Assembly (NCBI GenBank): GCA_041602035.1
Contig: JBFIHA010000014.1
Coordinates: 5,428-69,427, forward strand
Reading direction: 5' to 3'
Length of the DNA stretch: 64,000 nt
Source of the DNA: JAOTVV01 sp041602035
Lineage (GTDB): Bacteria; Gemmatimonadota; Gemmatimonadetes; Gemmatimonadales; GWC2-71-9
Shown: in pieces, positions 60,559-64,000 of the stretch
How positions within the stretch are numbered: position 1 is the stretch's first letter
How the letters are laid out: each line of letters opens with the position of its first letter
Program-made: the position numbers and the translations under genes
The notes under the pieces: generated by a model
Told to the model about the DNA's origin: nothing
Databases searched by the model: none
What the model saw: only the letters and a program-made list of their open reading frames with translations

Positions 60559-61923
60559 ATGTTTGGCACGTTGTCGGAGAATCTGACCGCGACGCTCAAG
60601 CGGCTCGCGAGCCGCGGGGTGCTCACCGAATCGGATGTTCGTGAGGGGCTCCGCGAGATCCGACGCGTGTTGCTCGAGGCGGATGTCAGCTTCGAGCTGA
60701 CCCGCTCGTTCATCGAGCGGGTGCGAGAGCGAGCTGTGGGACTCGCGGCACTCAAGGCGGTGAGCCCCGGGCAGCAACTCGTGAAGATCGTCCACGACGA
60801 GCTGGTCGTGCTGCTTGGAGAAACCCAGGCGCCCCTGGCGTTCGCCTCGGTGCCACCGACGGTGATGCTGATCGTGGGTCTGCAGGGTTCGGGCAAGACG
60901 ACCACAGCCGCCAAGCTGGCGATGCGGCTCAAGCGGGAGCAGAAGGCGCCGTTTCTCGTGGCGGCCGACGTGTACCGCCCGGCGGCCGAAGATCAACTGC
61001 GGCAGCTTGGCACGACGATCGGCGTGGGGGTGTACGGGGTGTCGGACCGCGGCGGCGAGGGGACGGCGGATCGGCGGACGGGTGGGACCAGCGGCGAGGT
61101 AGTAGAGCTGGTGCAGGCCGGCCTCGCCGCGGCCAGTCGGGCCCGGGCTCGGACGGTCCTGGTGGATACGGCCGGACGGCTTCAAATCGACGACGCCATG
61201 ATGGCGGAGCTGGCGGCGCTCAAGGAGGCGTTCGCGCCGCAGGAAGTCCTGCTCGTGGCGGACGCCATGACGGGCCAAGACGCGGTACGGATCGCGAAGG
61301 GGTTCCATGACACGCTCGGGGTGACGGGCGTGGTCCTGACCAAGCTGGACGGCGATGCACGAGGTGGTGCGGCGCTTTCGGTGTACGGCGTGACGGGTGC
61401 GCCGATCAAGTACGTTGGCGTCGGCGAGCACGTCGACGCGCTGGAGCCGTTCGATCCGGAGCGCATGGCCGGCCGGATCCTCGAGCGCGGCGACATCGTG
61501 GGGCTCGTGGAGCGGGCCCAGCGGGCGGTGAAGACGGAGGACGCCGAGCGCGTGGCGCGGAAGGCGACCTCCAAGAAGGGGATGGACCTCGAGGATTTCC
61601 TCGTGGCGATGCGGCAAGTGCGGGGCATGGGCCCGATTGACACCTTGCTCGGCATGTTGCCCGGCGCCAATGCGAAGCTGCTGAAGCAGGCCAAGGCAGA
61701 TCCCAAGCGGCTTACGCATGTGGAGGCGATCATCCTCTCGATGACGCCGGAGGAACGACGGCGGCCGCAGATCCTGAATGGGTCGCGGCGCATGCGGATC
61801 GCCCGGGGCGCAGGTCGATCCGTGCAGGAAGTGAATCAGCTGCTCAAGCAGTTCGCGCAGATGCAAAAAATGATGAAGCGGGCGGGACGGATGGTTCCAC
61901 CAGCGATGTTCAAGCAGTTCTGA
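60559..61923 (+). CDS. ffh: Signal recognition particle protein Ffh
   Basis: 454 residues: N domain, GTPase G domain (GLQGSGKTT, DTAGRL, TKLDGDARGG) and a methionine-rich M domain (MQKMMKRAGRMVPPAMF). It binds SRP RNA and signal sequences and targets membrane proteins with FtsY. Between Leu-Gly-Thr-Thr and DTAGRL the chain is about 12 residues longer than in E. coli, with a Gly/Arg/Asp-rich insertion (GVSDRGGEGTADRRTGGTSG) near the G2 region. Start ATG 60559 lacks a Shine-Dalgarno sequence. Confidence 0.96.
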   Translation: MFGTLSENLTATLKRLASRGVLTESDVREGLREIRRVLLEADVSFELTRSFIERVRERAVGLAALKAVSPGQQLVKIVHDELVVLLGETQAPLAFASVPPTVMLIVGLQGSGKTTTAAKLAMRLKREQKAPFLVAADVYRPAAEDQLRQLGTTIGVGVYGVSDRGGEGTADRRTGGTSGEVVELVQAGLAAASRARARTVLVDTAGRLQIDDAMMAELAALKEAFAPQEVLLVADAMTGQDAVRIAKGFHDTLGVTGVVLTKLDGDARGGAALSVYGVTGAPIKYVGVGEHVDALEPFDPERMAGRILERGDIVGLVERAQRAVKTEDAERVARKATSKKGMDLEDFLVAMRQVRGMGPIDTLLGMLPGANAKLLKQAKADPKRLTHVEAIILSMTPEERRRPQILNGSRRMRIARGAGRSVQEVNQLLKQFAQMQKMMKRAGRMVPPAMFKQF

Positions 61924-61934
61924 GGATAAGGGAT

Positions 61935-62195
61935 ATGGCGACACGAATACGTTTGCGCCGGGTCGGCCGAAAAGGACAGCCCGAGTACCGCATCGTCGTA
62001 GCGGAGCAGACCACCGCCCGCGGCGGCCGGTTTGTGGAGACCCTCGGGCACTACAATCCGCGGTCCGAGCCGGTCACGATCACAGTGGACGCCGAGCGCG
62101 CCCGGAGCTGGCTGGCCCGCGGGGCGACGCCCACGAACACGGTGCGTTCGTTGCTCAAGAAGGCCGGCGTCTTCCAGACAGCCACCGAGAGCTGA
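61935..62195 (+). CDS. rpsP: 30S ribosomal protein S16
   Basis: 86 residues. Starts MATRIRLRRVGRKGQPEYRIVV and contains FVETLGHYNPR, the conserved S16 blocks. Needed for assembly of the 30S 5' domain. Eleven bases after ffh with AGGATAAGGG just upstream. No KH-domain gene (khpA) lies between rpsP and rimM, unlike in many bacteria. Confidence 0.97.
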   Translation: MATRIRLRRVGRKGQPEYRIVVAEQTTARGGRFVETLGHYNPRSEPVTITVDAERARSWLARGATPTNTVRSLLKKAGVFQTATES

Positions 62196-62203
62196 CGTCG
62201 GCG

Positions 62204-62725
62204 GTGGAGGGCGGCTACCTCGCGGTGGCGCGCCTCAAGAAGCCGCACGGGCTCAAGGGCGAGGTCGTTGTCTGGACGCTGACCGATGACCCGGAGCGCG
62301 TGCTGGCCGCCGGCCGGGAGCTCGTGCCGGTGGATGAGCAAGGCGAGCCTATCGGTCCGCCGGCCGTGATCGAACGGAGTCGGCCATATCAACGCCTGTG
62401 GCTGCTGAAGTTCGAGGGTGTGGCCGATCGGACCGAGCTGGAGGGGTGGGGACAGCGGTTGTTCGGGGCGGCGCGGTCCACCCTGACGCCGCCGGCGGCT
62501 GACGAGTTGTACGCCCACGAGGTCGCGGGGACCACGGTGGTCGCCAACGGGGCCGTGGTGGGACGGGCGACGGACCTCCTCGACATCCCGGCCGGCCGGC
62601 TGTTGGTCGTGGACGTGAACGGACGTGAGGTGTTGGTGCCGTTTCGCAAGCCGATTGTGCGGCGGATCGATCGTGAGGCGCGGACGATCGAGATCGATCC
62701 CCCGCCGGGGCTCTTGGAGCTGTGA
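62204..62725 (+). CDS. rimM: Ribosome maturation factor RimM
   Basis: 173 residues. YLAVARLKKPHGLKGEVVV at the N-terminus is the RimM signature, with a PRC-barrel in the second half (LYAHEVAGTTVVANGAVVGRATDLLDI and KPIVRRIDREARTIEIDPPPGLLEL). Assists 30S maturation, binding S19. GTG start follows the rpsP stop by 8 bases. Confidence 0.95.
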   Translation: MEGGYLAVARLKKPHGLKGEVVVWTLTDDPERVLAAGRELVPVDEQGEPIGPPAVIERSRPYQRLWLLKFEGVADRTELEGWGQRLFGAARSTLTPPAADELYAHEVAGTTVVANGAVVGRATDLLDIPAGRLLVVDVNGREVLVPFRKPIVRRIDREARTIEIDPPPGLLEL

Positions 62726-62728
62726 ACG

Positions 62729-63436
62729 GTGCTCAGGATCAACGTGGTGACGCTGTTTCCGGAGCTGTTCGCTGAGCCAATCCGGGCAAGCATCGTTGGT
62801 CGGGCGGTCGACAGCGGGTTGGTGGCCTTCCGGGTCGTGAACCTGCGAGACTACGCCCACGATCGGCATCGGACCGTGGACGACACCCCGTTCGGGGGTG
62901 GGGCGGGGATGGTGCTCAAACCGGAGCCGTTCTACGAGGCGCTCGACGACTTGGCGGCTGAACCGCCCGTCGTGCTCCTGTCGGCCCGGGGGCGACCGTT
63001 CGGGCACGACGACGCGGTGCGGTACAGTGTGGGTGAAACGCTGACGCTCCTGTGTGGGCACTACAAGGACGTAGACGCGCGCGTCGCCGAGCGGCCGGGC
63101 ACCGAGGAGCGTGCGGTGGGAGACGTGGTGTTTTCGGGCGGTGAGTTTCCTGCCCTGTGCGTGATCGATGCCGTCGTGCGGCTGCTGCCTGGGGCGTTGG
63201 GCGATCACGAATCGGCGGCCGGTGATTCGTTCTACGACGGATTGCTGAGCCCGCCAAGCTATACGCGCCCCCGCGTGTATCGGGGACTCGCCGTGCCCGA
63301 GGTGTTGCTCGGTGGGGATCACGCGGCCATTGCGGCGTGGCGCCGGGACCAGGCCGAACGGGTCACCCGGGAGCGGCGACCGGATTTGTGGGCGCACTAC
63401 GAAGCTGAACAGCGGTCCGACGGGACCGACACGTGA
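62729..63436 (+). CDS. trmD: tRNA (guanine-N1)-methyltransferase TrmD
   Basis: 235 residues, SPOUT-class enzyme making m1G37 in tRNA. INVVTLFPELF, LRDYAHDRHRTVDDTPFGGGAGMVLKPEP, LLCGHYKDVDARV and DVVFSGGEFPALCVIDAVVRLLPG are typical. In the last but one motif the usual Gly-Tyr-Glu-Gly-Val-Asp-Glu-Arg is Gly-His-Tyr-Lys-Asp-Val-Asp-Ala-Arg, a modest change near the SAM-binding knot. GTG 62729 begins 3 bases after the rimM stop. Confidence 0.95.
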   Translation: MLRINVVTLFPELFAEPIRASIVGRAVDSGLVAFRVVNLRDYAHDRHRTVDDTPFGGGAGMVLKPEPFYEALDDLAAEPPVVLLSARGRPFGHDDAVRYSVGETLTLLCGHYKDVDARVAERPGTEERAVGDVVFSGGEFPALCVIDAVVRLLPGALGDHESAAGDSFYDGLLSPPSYTRPRVYRGLAVPEVLLGGDHAAIAAWRRDQAERVTRERRPDLWAHYEAEQRSDGTDT

Positions 63437-63446
63437 GAGGTATGTG

Positions 63447-63794
63447 ATGAACGTGATGGATGCCATCGGGCGCGAGGGTCTGCGCGAGGATCTCCCGGAT
63501 TTCCGTCCGGGCGACACGATCCGGGTTTCGGTTCGGGTACGCGAAGGCGACAAGGAACGATTACAGGCCTTCGAGGGCGTCTGCATCGGCCGTCGCGGAG
63601 GCGGGATCAGCGAGACGTTCACCGTGCGCAAGGTGTCGGGCGGCGTCGGTGTGGAACGCGTGTTCCCACTGCATTCGCCGCTGGTGGCGCAGATCGACGT
63701 CGTGCGGCGAGGCCGCGTGCGGCGGGCCAAGCTCTACTATCTGCGTCAACTATCCGGCAAAGCCGCCCGGATTCGCGAGCGGCAAGAGTCCTGA
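63447..63794 (+). CDS. rplS: 50S ribosomal protein L19
   Basis: 115 residues, standard length. FRPGDTIRVSVRVREGDKERLQAFEGVCIGRRGGGISETFTVRK and GVGVERVFPLHSP are conserved L19 blocks at the 30S-50S interface. ATG 63447 gives the normal N-terminus MNVMDAIGRE; GAGAGG lies 7 bases before it. The rnhB GTG begins directly after the stop. Confidence 0.97.
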   Translation: MNVMDAIGREGLREDLPDFRPGDTIRVSVRVREGDKERLQAFEGVCIGRRGGGISETFTVRKVSGGVGVERVFPLHSPLVAQIDVVRRGRVRRAKLYYLRQLSGKAARIRERQES

Positions 63795-64000
63795 GTGCCG
63801 GACCCGACGCTTGAGCGCGAACGGGCGCTCTGGGCGAAGGGCTATCGGTTCGTCGCCGGGTTGGACGAAGTCGGCCGTGGGCCGATCGCGGGTCCCGTGG
63901 TCGCCGCGGCCGTCATCTTTCGGCCCGGTCAGGAGCCGCTCGACGGACTCAGAGATTCCAAGACCATGACCGCGCTGGCCCGGGAGCGGCGCGCCGAAGA
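63795..64000 (+). CDS. rnhB: Ribonuclease HII, N-terminal fragment (cut by window end)
   Basis: GTG at 63795 follows the rplS stop with no gap. The 68 visible codons contain VAGLDEVGRGPIAGPVVAAAVI and LRDSKTM, the N-terminal catalytic motif (Asp-Glu-x-Gly-Arg-Gly) of RNase HII, which removes RNA from RNA:DNA hybrids. The rest is outside the window. The order rplS-rnhB is usual in this cluster. Confidence 0.93.
   Translation, partial: MPDPTLERERALWAKGYRFVAGLDEVGRGPIAGPVVAAAVIFRPGQEPLDGLRDSKTMTALARERRAE

Noticed and set aside
1..64000. Mobile elements, CRISPR arrays, phage or defence islands
   Set aside because: No transposase, integrase, Cas or restriction genes, no regularly spaced repeats, and gene content is housekeeping or metabolic throughout.

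Overview
The window is 64 kb of GC-rich, densely coding chromosome from a diderm, aerobic bacterium. The evidence is lipoprotein and Sec/Tat signal peptides, beta-barrel proteins ending in Phe, a phosphate-type porin, a caa3-type oxidase and many ECF sigma/anti-sigma modules. Overall style (UPF0182 giant membrane protein, DUF4097 tandem, GTG/TTG starts, calcineurin lipoprotein plus barrel) is most like Gemmatimonadota; this is an inference of moderate confidence, not an identification. I see no rRNA, tRNA, CRISPR array, insertion sequence, phage gene or origin. No gene-free stretch exceeds about 210 bases.

Layout. 1-4348 (+): end of a class III aminotransferase, an NCS1 permease and preT/preA, a reductive pyrimidine (uracil) catabolism operon. 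4370-7168 (-): ECF sigma, anti-sigma, YbjQ and an exported alpha/beta hydrolase in one overlapping unit. 7372-14948 (+): a phosphoesterase lipoprotein coupled to a kinase-like/outer-membrane-barrel protein, then UPF0182 and fabH. 14917-25449 (-): a run of exported enzymes (membrane SAM-domain protein, exported PCMT, hydrolase, EEP lipoprotein, Tat-type D-aminoacylase and amidase, TonB-C-like protein, DUF302). 25612-30412 (+): cytochrome oxidase coxBACD and ctaB from a near-consensus promoter. 30564-34178 (-): htrA and dnaK.

34348-43288 (+): rhomboid, phoB-phoR, then pstS-porin-pstC-pstA-pstB-phoU, with a Pho-box-like 11-bp direct repeat before pstS. 43415-46721 (+): adenosine deaminase, CNT nucleoside transporter and purine nucleoside phosphorylase. 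46835-48715 (+): M48 lipoprotein protease and a small membrane protein. 48764-51027 (-): thiD and an HAD 5'-nucleotidase. 51106-57132 (+): TrmH-type methyltransferase, prepilin peptidase, a second ECF/anti-sigma pair with two DUF4097 beta-helix proteins, a structured intergenic RNA candidate and a gluzincin lipoprotein. 57142-58707 (-): DUF445. 58916-64000 (+): NhaC antiporter, then the conserved ffh-rpsP-rimM-trmD-rplS-rnhB cluster, cut by the window end.

Best lead for something undescribed: the gene pair at 7372-11104. The second protein carries catalytic-loop motifs resembling secreted Fam20-type kinases, fused to an outer-membrane barrel, and is translated directly after a secreted calcineurin-like phosphatase. 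This suggests a reversible phosphorylation system on the cell surface. Second: the hairpins at 55690-55770, whose pairings are mutually exclusive.
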